14,305 nucleotides of DNA, from assembly GCA_003170375.1 (NCBI GenBank), contig PMZN01000195.1:17145-31449 (forward strand), given 5' to 3'. The notes under the pieces are model-generated. The model saw only the letters and a list, made by a program, of their open reading frames with translations, was not told the DNA's origin and made no database searches. Positions 7,907 to 14,195 of this stretch are shown here, one piece after another (within the stretch, counting starts at the first letter, position 1; every line of letters begins with the position of its first letter). This DNA comes from Acidimicrobiaceae bacterium. Lineage in GTDB: Bacteria > Actinomycetota > Acidimicrobiia > Acidimicrobiales > Bog-793. The translations under genes were made by a program, and so were the position numbers.

Positions 7907-8113
7907 CGAGCAGTAGAGACAGGGTCGCGGCTTACGATCCCGCCGATCGTGCCCTGAGCTGGCTCATCCGAGTAGCATGGCGAGCGCACTAGCATGCCTT
8001 GTGCTCAAGGGTCCCGCCGCCACGGGAGCCGAGGACGTAGCTACAAAGAACGGCACGTAATGGGCGATTCCGTGAGAAGACAAGACGTCGGGCGATTGCT
8101 TGGAAGTTGGCAC

Positions 8114-8123
8114 GGGAGGAGGG
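8114..8123 (+). promoter_or_regulatory. Strong Shine-Dalgarno sequence fixing the start of the hendecad protein
   Basis: GGGAGGAGGG ends 6 nt before the ATG at 8130. It selects 8130 over the in-frame ATG at 8100, which lacks such a site and lies upstream of the purine tract. Unlike the leaderless-looking genes nearby, this gene should have a 5' leader. Confidence 0.7.
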
Positions 8124-8129
8124 TGGCTG

Positions 8130-8621
8130 ATGCCTAGAGACGGCGAAAGCGGCGCGTCGGACGTGGAGGCACGCAACCACTACCTGAGCATCATTGACGA
8201 TGCCTGGGAGGTCTATCGCGAGGCAGTCGAAGGCGCGTGGGCAGACTACGAGGAAGCCCTCAAGCCGGTGCGCGAAGTCTACGAGGAAGCGCAGTCTGCC
8301 GCCGAAGAGGCCCACGGCAATGCAATCGACGAAGCTTGGGCCGACTACAAGCAAGCAGTAGCGAGCGCCCCCGCGACAATGCGCCGCGACATCGTCGCCC
8401 AGGCACGTGCCACCTACAACGAGTTGGCTGCGCAGATCCGCAAGGCGTATAACGAGAGCATGGCCATCGCCCGGGACGGCTACCTCAGGTCGGTGGACGA
8501 AGCAAGGGCGTCCTACCGAGCGGCGGTGGACGGCGAGCTCGATGCTCATCGTGAAGCTGTGCGTGTAGCTTGGAGCAGCTACCTACAGGCGGTTGACTCC
8601 AGCCTGCTTGCCGAGAATTGA
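8130..8621 (+). CDS. Hendecad-repeat (11-residue) helical protein, function unknown
   Basis: I do not recognise this 163-residue protein. After 13 residues (MPRDGESGASDVE), the whole chain to residue 157 divides into 13 consecutive units. Twelve are exactly 11 residues and one (80-91) is 12. Each unit resembles A-[W/R]-x-x-Y-x-x-A-[V/I]-x-x, for example AWADYEEALKP (36-46), ARASYRAAVDG (125-135) and AWSSYLQAVDS (147-157). Position 5 is Tyr in ten units and His in two; position 1 is Ala in ten. Small or hydrophobic residues at positions 1, 5 and 8/9 fit a hendecad helix or coiled coil. There is no cysteine, signal peptide or membrane segment, and charge is net acidic. Neighbours are the helicase and an Rrf2 regulator, with 220 nt and 127 nt gaps, so no operon partner is evident. 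A structural, filament-forming or membrane-surface role is possible but unproven. Confidence 0.8.
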   Translation: MPRDGESGASDVEARNHYLSIIDDAWEVYREAVEGAWADYEEALKPVREVYEEAQSAAEEAHGNAIDEAWADYKQAVASAPATMRRDIVAQARATYNELAAQIRKAYNESMAIARDGYLRSVDEARASYRAAVDGELDAHREAVRVAWSSYLQAVDSSLLAEN

Positions 8622-8653
8622 GCCGTCACAACCCACGGGCGAGCGTCGCCACT

Positions 8654-8679
8654 GATAGATTCTGCCTACCTAATCGGTC
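8654..8679. promoter_or_regulatory. Imperfect inverted repeat upstream of the Rrf2 gene (possible operator)
   Basis: GATAGATT (8654-8661) and AATCGGTC (8672-8679) form inverted arms matching at 6 of 8 positions around a 10-nt spacer. The site lies about 70 nt before the Rrf2 start, is AT-rich for this genome, and includes TAGATT and CTAATC sequences that could be -10 boxes. Rrf2 proteins often repress their own promoters through dyad sites, so autoregulation is an inference. Confidence 0.3.
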
Positions 8680-8748
8680 CAACGATCGACTCAAAGGTGG
8701 AGTGGGCTTTCGACTACGGCGACAGCCCTCGGGCGACTGGACGCAGGC

Positions 8749-9204
8749 ATGCATATCTCAGCCAGAATCGAGTACGCGCTGCGGGCGCTGTGCACTTTGG
8801 CGGCCCGAGCAGGCGAGCCGCTCACCGCTGAAGAGCTGGCCGAAGCTCAAGGCCTTCCGGTTCGCTTCCTGCGCGCAATACTTAACGATCTTCGCCGGGT
8901 GGGGATCGTCACGAGCCAACGTGGCAACGAAGGTGGCTACAAACTCGCGCGGCCTGCGACGGAGATCACCATCGGCGAGGTGTTCCGCCGGCTCGAGGGT
9001 CCCCTTGCAGAAGTGCGCGGCATGCGTCCCGAGTCGGCCAGCTACGAAGCTGACGCGGTACATCTGCAAAAGGTCTGGGTCGCAGTCCGAGCATGTCTGC
9101 GAAGTGTGCTCGACGAGGTAACCCTGGAGCAGGTCGTGTCCGGCAAGCTTCCCAACCAAATCGTTCGCCTCGTGACAAGCCCTGGTGCGTGGGAACCCCA
9201 CTGA
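8749..9204 (+). CDS. Rrf2-family transcriptional regulator
   Basis: The 151-residue protein begins MHISARIEYALRAL, the standard Rrf2 opening, and carries a winged helix-turn-helix in about residues 1-83 (EELAEAQGLPVRFLRAIL, then SQRGNEGGYKLARPATEI and EVFRRLEGPL). IscR, NsrR and RsrR carry three clustered cysteines around residues 90-106 for an iron-sulfur cluster. Here that stretch (RGMRPESASYEADAVHLQK) has none; the only cysteines are C15 and C116. It therefore probably senses something other than an Fe-S cluster, as CymR-type members do by partner protein binding. The wording from RGMRPE to SGKLP matches a common actinobacterial subgroup. No strong ribosome binding site precedes the ATG. 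An imperfect dyad upstream may be its operator. Confidence 0.92.
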   Translation: MHISARIEYALRALCTLAARAGEPLTAEELAEAQGLPVRFLRAILNDLRRVGIVTSQRGNEGGYKLARPATEITIGEVFRRLEGPLAEVRGMRPESASYEADAVHLQKVWVAVRACLRSVLDEVTLEQVVSGKLPNQIVRLVTSPGAWEPH

Positions 9205-9265
9205 ACCGCGACCCGACCGGCTGGCCAGTCCCTCGCCGCGGCCGGGCCCCGACAATCTCGGTCTT

Positions 9266-9745
9266 TCAGCTCGCCCTTCGAGATCCCGTCACGATCCAAC
9301 GACCGTCAACCGCGTAGGGCTCGATCGGAAACCCTAAGGCCAACAACAGCGGTCCGAGCGCTTCGTTGAGAATGTCCACCGACTCGATCTCAGCCACGGG
9401 CACTGCCTCGCGAGGAATGAGCAGGTCCCGCAAGAGCCAACCCACCACGACGCCTCCGTGGCCATGACGGTCCATGGGCACGACTGACAGGTAACACCCA
9501 GCTCCAGGCGCGCCGGCATCCACCGGGACGCGCGACCCTAGGCCAAGCTCCTCTATAGCTGCGAGAAGGTCGTTCCGCACTTCGTCGAGCCCGAACGGTC
9601 CCGCACCACCGAGCCCGGGCGCTCCCGCGCCCTCGGTCTCGGCTCCCCCCTCGTCGAGCCAGGACGCTTCCGCGCCGTCGGTCTCGGACGTGGATGGCTC
9701 TGGCTCAAAGGCTCCGAACTTCCCGTCCTCCATCTCTTCGCTCAT
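9266..9745 (-). CDS. Hypothetical protein with acidic, Gly/Ala-rich N-terminus
   Basis: I do not recognise this 159-residue protein. Residues 1 to about 50 are acidic and of low complexity, with a loose internal duplication (TDGAEASWLDE followed by a TEGAG...GLDEV segment). From about residue 53 (LDEVRNDLLAAIEELG) to the end it looks like a folded alpha/beta domain of about 105 residues, with strands around GCYLSVVPMDRHGHGG and GRWIVTG flanking a helix (EIESVDILNEALGPLLLAL). There is no signal peptide or membrane segment. AGGG lies just before the ATG at 9745, and an in-frame ATG four codons later follows a GAAGAG. It converges on the Rrf2 gene, 61 nt apart. Codon use is normal for the region, which supports a real gene. 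Confidence 0.65.
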   Translation of the reverse strand: MSEEMEDGKFGAFEPEPSTSETDGAEASWLDEGGAETEGAGAPGLGGAGPFGLDEVRNDLLAAIEELGLGSRVPVDAGAPGAGCYLSVVPMDRHGHGGVVVGWLLRDLLIPREAVPVAEIESVDILNEALGPLLLALGFPIEPYAVDGRWIVTGSRRAS

Positions 9746-10143
9746 AGGTCCCTGACCATTCGGTGTCCCTCGGGTAGGTCATGTCATATGCAACAGGGCG
9801 GCGCCTGTGCCAGCTTCTCGCGCCTGTCCAGCGCAGACTCCCAAACCTATGCTACGTGGCCATAGTTCGTCGGCAGTGGATCGAACGATTCCACCGTGCG
9901 GTCAGCCTTGAGCTCGTGACCCTGATCGGCGACGGGGCACGCATGGCGTTCCCGCCAGCTCTCCCCATGCTCGGTTGTCCATCGGGCGCGAGCTAGATCT
10001 GCCTCCGCTCTGGCCAGGTCACCTACGGCGAGAGCCGCCTCGGGGAGCCGCTCGTAATCCGTCAGGTCCCGGAGTGGTCCCGCCGAGGTTTCCGCACTGC
10101 TTGACAGACACGACGCAACGCCCTGACCAGCCAGTATGTTGGT
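9746..10143. other. Intergenic stretch of about 400 bp without a supported gene
   Basis: Open frames here (for example 9781-9996 on plus) have unconvincing codon use, no ribosome binding site and no recognisable protein. The only structure noted is an imperfect palindrome at 9876-9894. Part of the stretch should hold the promoter of the minus-strand gene starting at 9745 and any 3' processing region of tRNA-Arg. Confidence 0.5.
9876..9894. repeat. Imperfect palindrome GTGGATCGAACGATTCCAC
   Basis: The arms GTGGATCG and CGAT-TCCAC pair over 8 bp with one bulged T and a 2-nt loop. It lies about 130 nt upstream of the minus-strand gene at 9745. It could be an operator or an RNA hairpin; there is no T-run to make it a terminator. 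Confidence 0.4.
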
Positions 10144-10220
10144 TGGCGCCCCCGGGAGGACTCGAACCTCCGACCGTCTGCTTAGAAGGCAGCTGCTCTA
10201 ATCCGCTGAGCTACGGGGGC
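10144..10220 (-). tRNA. tRNA-Arg(TCT), CCA end encoded
   Basis: On the minus strand the full cloverleaf can be drawn. The acceptor GCCCCCG pairs with CGGGGGC, the D-arm is GCTC/GAGC, the anticodon loop CTTCTAA gives anticodon TCT, and the T-arm is GGAGG-TTCGAGT-CCTCC. The discriminator is G at 10147 and the genomic CCA follows at 10146-10144. The outermost anticodon-stem pair (27-43) is G-A and so mismatched. The anticodon reads AGA/AGG codons, which are rare in a GC-rich genome. Confidence 0.95.
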
Positions 10221-10351
10221 CTTGCCTGGCATCGGCAACTTCTCGCTTCGCAAGCGTAGGGGATGTCGGCGCGTACTCTGGGAGAGCTGGAGGCCTGCGA
10301 ACTCATTGTCACACGCTGGCCTCGTCGGTTGGAGACGAGAGGAGCCGCGCC

Positions 10352-10711
10352 ATGACCGTTCGCATCGAAATCGGAATCGACAGTGTCATGCCGGAGATAC
10401 TCGCCCCGTTCTGGGCGGACGCACTCGGATACGAAGTCGGAGACCTGGACCGAGCTGGAACATATCTGGATCTGGTGCCACCGGACCCGGGCTTGCCGGT
10501 CGTCTACCTGCAGCGAGTCCCGGAACCGAAGGCAGTCAAGAACCGCCTGCATCTCGACCTTCTGACCGCAGAAGCGGAGGAAACTATCGCGCGGCTCACC
10601 GAGCTCGGGGCCACTCGGATCGGCACTGCGATGTCCGGGAGCGAAGGGGGTTGGTGGCAGGTAATGGCGGACCCGGAGGGCAACGAATTCTGTATCTGCC
10701 GCGTCGGGTAG
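10352..10711 (+). CDS. VOC-family (glyoxalase/bleomycin resistance fold) protein
   Basis: The 119-residue protein is one vicinal-oxygen-chelate domain in the Glyoxalase_6-like group. Signatures are PFWADALGYEVG (19-30), NRLHLDL (64-70) and MADPEGNEFCIC (105-116). H67 and E112 are in the usual positions for metal ligands. Members range from dioxygenases and isomerases to resistance proteins that sequester drugs; the sequence alone does not choose between them. GAGAGGAG ends about 8 nt before the ATG, supporting the start. It stands alone, reading away from tRNA-Arg and towards tRNA-His, with a hairpin-forming inverted repeat after its stop. Confidence 0.88.
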   Translation: MTVRIEIGIDSVMPEILAPFWADALGYEVGDLDRAGTYLDLVPPDPGLPVVYLQRVPEPKAVKNRLHLDLLTAEAEETIARLTELGATRIGTAMSGSEGGWWQVMADPEGNEFCICRVG

Positions 10712-10778
10712 TCCGGACGCTGGCGGCTGGCCGGCTTCGGATTGCCGCGGCGACTGTGCCATGCTTGAGATGAATCTA

Positions 10779-10793
10779 GAGGCAAGGTGCCTC
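10779..10793. repeat. Perfect inverted repeat GAGGCA-AGG-TGCCTC
   Basis: Six-base-pair arms with a 3-nt loop lie between the VOC gene and tRNA-His, ending 9 nt before the tRNA. No T-run follows, so it is not a classic intrinsic terminator. It could act as a weak terminator, a tRNA leader processing element or a protein site. Confidence 0.4.
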
Positions 10794-10801
10794 ATGCTCG
10801 T

Positions 10802-10876
10802 GGTGGCCGTAGCTCAGTTGGTTAGAGCGCCAGGTTGTGGCCCTGGAGGTCGGGGGTTCAAGTCCCCTCGGTCACC
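10802..10876 (+). tRNA. tRNA-His(GTG)
   Basis: The acceptor GTGGCCG pairs with CGGTCAC (one G-T wobble). The extra G at position -1 (10802) faces discriminator C at 10876, the hallmark of tRNA-His. The D-arm is GCTC/GAGC, the loop TTGTGGC gives anticodon GTG, and the T-arm contains GGTTCAAGTCC. CCA is not encoded; a CCTTTTT tract follows and may help end transcription. Confidence 0.95.
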
Positions 10877-10906
10877 CTTTTTGGCCAGCAGAGCCGCGAG
10901 ACAGGC

Positions 10907-10912
10907 TAGGCT
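10907..10912 (+). promoter_or_regulatory. Possible -10 box for tRNA-Lys
   Basis: TAGGCT fits TANNNT and would start transcription about 6 nt before tRNA-Lys. A TTGGCC hexamer upstream is 20 nt away, which is too far for a good -35, so co-transcription with tRNA-His is an alternative. Confidence 0.25.
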
Positions 10913-10924
10913 GACCCGCCGGAT

Positions 10925-10998
10925 GCGCCTCTAGCTCAATTTGGCAGAGCAACGGACTCTTAATCCGCAGGTTCCGGGTTCGAGTCCCGGGGGGCGCA
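10925..10998 (+). tRNA. tRNA-Lys(CTT)
   Basis: The acceptor GCGCCTC pairs with GGGGCGC (one T-G wobble) and the discriminator is A at 10998. The D-arm is GCTC/GAGC, the anticodon loop CTCTTAA gives anticodon CTT, and the T-arm is CCGGG-TTCGAGT-CCCGG. CCA is not encoded. It lies 48 nt after tRNA-His on the same strand. Confidence 0.95.
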
Positions 10999-11231
10999 CG
11001 AAACCGCTGCACACCAAACTGCAAATGCGCAGATAGATGGCCCAAACGGGTGAAGCTTCGCTTCCAAGGACCTTCGCGTCACCGGATTGTCCATCTCTGC
11101 TACTCCACTCGGTCGCACAAACGGGATTAGAGCTCACTACGCGGCCTCTGCACCGGAATTGCGAAAGAGATAGGAGCACAGGAGCGTCGTCGCGCATCCG
11201 TCGAGCGGAGGCAACGTGTCCACCTGCCGTC
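10999..11231. other. Gene-free stretch downstream of tRNA-Lys
   Basis: No frame here looks like a real protein. Minus-strand frames covering it read into the antisense of tRNA-Lys and give the well-known false peptide PPGLEPGTCGL. Together with the broken fragment that follows, it makes about 540 bp of decayed or non-coding sequence between the tRNAs and the permease. Confidence 0.5.
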
Positions 11232-11459
11232 TCAAGCGCCGAGCGCCTCGCCGAGAACTGTTCGTTGTCGGGTAGTGAGCGGCTCTTCAGGAAAGATCTC
11301 GCCACAGAGCGTCTCCACCTCCTCGATCGAGCGCAACCCGAGCCTGCCGGCGAGCTTCTTGATGTCGGCGACGTCGGCGCGACCTCTCTCCCCGAAGCCC
11401 AGATGCTGACCACGGGGTGCTACTACGAGGAGGCGGACAAGGGCTAGCTCCATCGGCAA
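11232..11459 (-). pseudogene. C-terminal remnant of a nucleotidyltransferase-like protein (DUF6036/AbiEii-like)
   Basis: The minus-strand frame gives up to 75 residues. The last 45 or so (ADVADIKKLAGRLGL, then EEVETLCGEIFPEEPLTTRQ) resemble the conserved tail of DUF6036/AbiEii-like nucleotidyltransferases, where a D-[I/V]-x-x-L-x-x-x-L-G-L helix precedes a helix leading to a [Y/F]-P-x-x-x-L stretch. The usual N-terminal nucleotidyltransferase core (GSxxT-like motif and acidic pair) is absent. An in-frame TGA precedes the only possible start, a TTG at 11459, and the permease gene begins 79 nt further on. It is best read as the leftover of a lost gene of the toxin-antitoxin or abortive-infection type. 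The family call rests on pattern memory only. Confidence 0.42.
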
Positions 11460-11537
11460 TCACTCGATCGACTGTCAGGCTGGATGCATGGAGCTCTTGA
11501 CATCTCGGCCAAGCCGGGAGGGGAAAGACGCCTGCCC

Positions 11538-14024
11538 ATGAGCCAGGAAGTGGTCAATGCGGCTTGGTACCGCTTCGTCGCCACCTGGCGGCGCCAGCGG
11601 GGTGGCTACCTCGCCCTCATCGTCCTGATCGGGCTGGTCGGCGGCCTCGCCCTCGGGTCTATCGCCGCGGCTCGTCGTACGGCGTCGTCGTTTTCCACGT
11701 TTCTTGCCGGAACCAATCCCTCGGATCTCACCATCGTCCCAGCGGGCGGATTATCCGGATACTCGCAACGCTTGACCCGCCAAATGCGGCGGCTTCCGCA
11801 CGTGGAACGGGTCGAGAGCTATGTGGCACTCCGCGCGTCGCTAGTGACGGGCCCGACCGAATCTCGCAGCCTGGACAGCTCCGTGGTCATGGTCGGCAGT
11901 GTCGACGGCCTTCTGTTCAACCAAGACCGGTTCAGCGTGACAGCCGGTCGGATGGCCGATCCAACCCGCCCCGACGAAGTGGTGGTCACCCAGACCGCCG
12001 CGGCAACGCTGGGACTCCACCTGGGCCAGACCTTGTCGGTGGGGCTCACCCGAGTGTCCGGGCCGGGGCCGGACCGCAGGCTGCGGCTGCACATCGTCGG
12101 CATCGGCCTGCTGAATCGCGAGGTGGTCCAGGACCAGATTGCTCGGTTTCCCACCTACATCGTCGCAACGCCGGCGCTCACGCGCTCGTTGCTCGACGAC
12201 GTCGCACTCTCCTACTACGGAGTCCAGCTGCGCGGGGGTGCCCGTTTCGTCCCGGACGTGGAGAGTGAGTTCACCGCAACCGAGCACTACTTCACCGACT
12301 TTCAGGTCGCGTCTCAGCTGGAAGCGGAGGCAGAGCAGTCAATCAAGCCCGAGGCGCTCGCTCTCGGGGTGTTTGGTGGCATCGCCGGGTTGGCAGCGTT
12401 GCTCATGGCGATCCAGGCCATCGCGCGTCAGCTGAGCGCTCGTGACGAGGATCTCCTCGTCTTGCGGGCGATCGGGGGCAGCCCAGCGACGACATGCCTA
12501 GACGGTCTCATCGGCGTGACCGGATCGATCGTGACCGGATCGATTGTCGCCATCGGAGTGGCCGTCGTCTTCTCGCCTCTCGCGCCTATAGGGCCGGTTC
12601 GTCCGGTCTACCCCGATCGCGGCATCAACGCTGACTGGACGGTGCTTGGCATCGGCTTTGCGGTGCTCGTTGGCGTGCTCGGCGCGTCCGCCGCGTTGAT
12701 CGCCTACCTCGACGCGCCGCACCGTGTCGGACAGCGCCGCAGGTCCGCCGATCGGCGCTCGGCGACGGTGCAACTGGTGGCGAAGTCAGGGCTCCCCATA
12801 TCGGCCGTCGCAGGGGCCCAATTCGCTCTCGAACGCGGGTCTGGCCGGACCGCCGCTCCGACCCGTTGGGCCCTTCTCGGCGGAATCATCGCCATGATCG
12901 TCGTCGCGACAACGCTGACGTTCGGAAGCAGCCTGCAGTCACTGGTGTCCCGACCGCAGCTCTATGGTTGGAATTGGGACTACGCAGTGCAGAGCTCGGA
13001 CGGGTACGGACCGGTGCCCAATCAAGCTACGGCGATGCTCTCCAGCGATCGGACGGTCATATCCTCGTCGGGGGTGTGGTTTGCCACCCTGCAGCTCGAC
13101 GGCGTCGAGGTCCCCGTGCTTCTCGCCTATCCGAACGCCCCGGTTAGTCCGCCCATCGTCCAGGGACACGGGTTGCGGACACCGAACCAGATCGTCCTTG
13201 GCGCGACGACGCTCGCCCAGCTGCACAAACACATTGGCGACGTCCTCCAAATGCGTTACACGTCGGGTTTCCCGCCCCGCCCGATCCGCCTCCTGATCGT
13301 CGGTGTGGCCACCCTGCCCGCCATCGGGATAGCCGAGGCGCTGCACACTTCGATGGCGATCGGTGCCATCGTGCCTGCCGACAACGGGAGCCTGACAAAG
13401 CAATTCGGCCCAGAGGCCTATCCCGGCTGCAATGGTCCGAACATGGTCTTCCTCCGGGTTCACGGTGGGGTCGGATCCGCTGGCGGGTTTGCGGCGGCAC
13501 GGCGGCTCGCCACTTCGGCCAACGCCGTCTTGTCGACCGAACCCCAGGATTCGAGCTGCGGGGGCAACCAGGCGTCGGTGCTCTCAGTGCAGCGCCCGGC
13601 GCAGATCATGAACTACCGCAGTATGGGGACCACGCCGGTCCTGCTAGCGGCCGGACTCGCCTTCGGAGCGGTGGTCGCTCTCGGACTAGCGCTCACCGCG
13701 TCGGTGCGGCGTCGACGTCGCGACCTCGCCCTGTTGAAGACGCTCGGGTTCACACAACGACAACTCGCATCGGCAATCGCCTGGCAGGCGTCGATCGCCA
13801 CGGTGGGGGGAATCGTGGTCGGCATCCCTCTCGGCATCGCACTCGGGCGCTGGCTCTGGACCCTCTTCGCCCAGGAGATCGGCGCCGTGCCCGCGCCCAC
13901 CGTGCCCATGTGGTGGGTGGCAGTGGCTGGGTTGGCCGCCATCATCCTCGCCAACGTCGTGGCCGCAGTCCCGGGCCGAAGCGCTGCGCGAACGCCGACC
14001 GCGCTGGTGCTGCACGACGAGTAG
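11538..14024 (+). CDS. FtsX/MacB-type ABC transporter permease, two-domain
   Basis: The 828-residue membrane protein has the layout of a fused double FtsX permease. TM1 (about 23-45) is followed by a large extracellular domain (about 46-270), TM2-4 (about 272-295, 318-344, 366-391), TM5 (about 443-465), a second extracellular domain (about 466-698) and TM6-8 (about 700-722, 746-773, 791-813). Cytoplasmic coupling motifs LLVLRAIGGSP and LALLKTLGFTQRQL appear after TM2 and TM6. Such permeases work with a LolD/MacB-like ATPase to move lipids or peptides, or to transmit force across the envelope. No ATPase is next to it within the window. The ATG at 11538 is preferred because GGGAGGGGAAAG precedes it by about 10 nt; the ATG at 11484 adds 18 residues unlike the family. 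A 15-bp tandem duplication lies in TM3. Confidence 0.85.
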   Translation: MSQEVVNAAWYRFVATWRRQRGGYLALIVLIGLVGGLALGSIAAARRTASSFSTFLAGTNPSDLTIVPAGGLSGYSQRLTRQMRRLPHVERVESYVALRASLVTGPTESRSLDSSVVMVGSVDGLLFNQDRFSVTAGRMADPTRPDEVVVTQTAAATLGLHLGQTLSVGLTRVSGPGPDRRLRLHIVGIGLLNREVVQDQIARFPTYIVATPALTRSLLDDVALSYYGVQLRGGARFVPDVESEFTATEHYFTDFQVASQLEAEAEQSIKPEALALGVFGGIAGLAALLMAIQAIARQLSARDEDLLVLRAIGGSPATTCLDGLIGVTGSIVTGSIVAIGVAVVFSPLAPIGPVRPVYPDRGINADWTVLGIGFAVLVGVLGASAALIAYLDAPHRVGQRRRSADRRSATVQLVAKSGLPISAVAGAQFALERGSGRTAAPTRWALLGGIIAMIVVATTLTFGSSLQSLVSRPQLYGWNWDYAVQSSDGYGPVPNQATAMLSSDRTVISSSGVWFATLQLDGVEVPVLLAYPNAPVSPPIVQGHGLRTPNQIVLGATTLAQLHKHIGDVLQMRYTSGFPPRPIRLLIVGVATLPAIGIAEALHTSMAIGAIVPADNGSLTKQFGPEAYPGCNGPNMVFLRVHGGVGSAGGFAAARRLATSANAVLSTEPQDSSCGGNQASVLSVQRPAQIMNYRSMGTTPVLLAAGLAFGAVVALGLALTASVRRRRRDLALLKTLGFTQRQLASAIAWQASIATVGGIVVGIPLGIALGRWLWTLFAQEIGAVPAPTVPMWWVAVAGLAAIILANVVAAVPGRSAARTPTALVLHDE
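12516..12545 (+). repeat. Two tandem 15-bp copies within the permease gene
   Basis: GTGACCGGATCGATC is followed directly by GTGACCGGATCGATT. The copies differ by one base and both encode VTGSI, inside the third transmembrane segment. The reading frame is kept. Confidence 0.8.
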
Positions 14025-14118
14025 CCGTCCGCCGCCGCCCCATGGCCCATCGAGACGCCGATCGGGCAGAACAGAACAACGGCGAACAGTCCGGTGCCGA
14101 CCCAACTGTCCCCGCTCC

Positions 14119-14147
14119 TTGACACGCCAGGCGCTTCCCGTTACCGT
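14119..14147 (+). promoter_or_regulatory. Sigma70-type promoter of the ROK regulator gene
   Basis: A perfect -35 TTGACA (14119-14124), a 17-nt spacer and a -10 TACCGT (14142-14147) predict transcription from about 14154. This is the clearest promoter in the window. Inverted 5-bp arms GCGCT (14131-14135) and AGCGC (14149-14153) span the -10 and could be part of an operator. Confidence 0.7.
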
Positions 14148-14156
14148 GAGCGCGTT

Positions 14157-14181
14157 CGGGGCTCACCCCCGTGATTTTTTT
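14157..14181 (+). promoter_or_regulatory. Hairpin plus T7 tract in the ROK gene leader (possible attenuator)
   Basis: CGGGG (14157-14161) pairs with CCCCG (14167-14171) around loop CTCAC, and TGA plus seven T residues follow (14175-14181). The Shine-Dalgarno AGGGGA (14182-14187) directly follows the T-run and could instead pair with the CCCC arm. The stem is short, so termination may be weak or conditional. Confidence 0.45.
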
Positions 14182-14195
14182 AGGGGAACTTTCTT

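Noticed and set aside
7903..7992. Thirty-codon open frame overlapping the helicase stop as ATGA
   Set aside because: The ATGA overlap is suggestive of coupling, but the peptide is very short, unrecognised and has no ribosome binding site; not enough to call a gene.
7989..8549. Minus-strand frame opposite the hendecad protein
   Set aside because: The plus-strand frame has a strong ribosome binding site and 11-residue periodicity; the minus frame has neither.
9781..9996. Seventy-one-codon plus-strand open frame
   Set aside because: Cys/Trp/Arg-heavy composition, weak third-position GC bias and no ribosome binding site suggest chance.
9975..10259. Plus-strand open frame with PPGGLEPPTVCLEGSC
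   Set aside because: It is the antisense of tRNA-Arg; this peptide is a well-known false translation of tRNA genes.
11111..11135. Minus-strand stretch resembling a tRNA 3' end (TAATCCCGTTTGTGCGACC), possible att remnant
   Set aside because: No matching 5' T-stem or acceptor strand is found upstream and the T-loop is not canonical, so similarity is too weak to call.
10931..11413. Minus-strand open frame ending in RPPGLEPGTCGLRV
   Set aside because: It is the antisense of tRNA-Lys joined to non-coding sequence, with no ribosome binding site and no family.
11496..11501. TTGACA before the permease as a -35 element
   Set aside because: No acceptable -10 lies 16-18 nt downstream; the sequence there is GGGAAA within the ribosome binding region.
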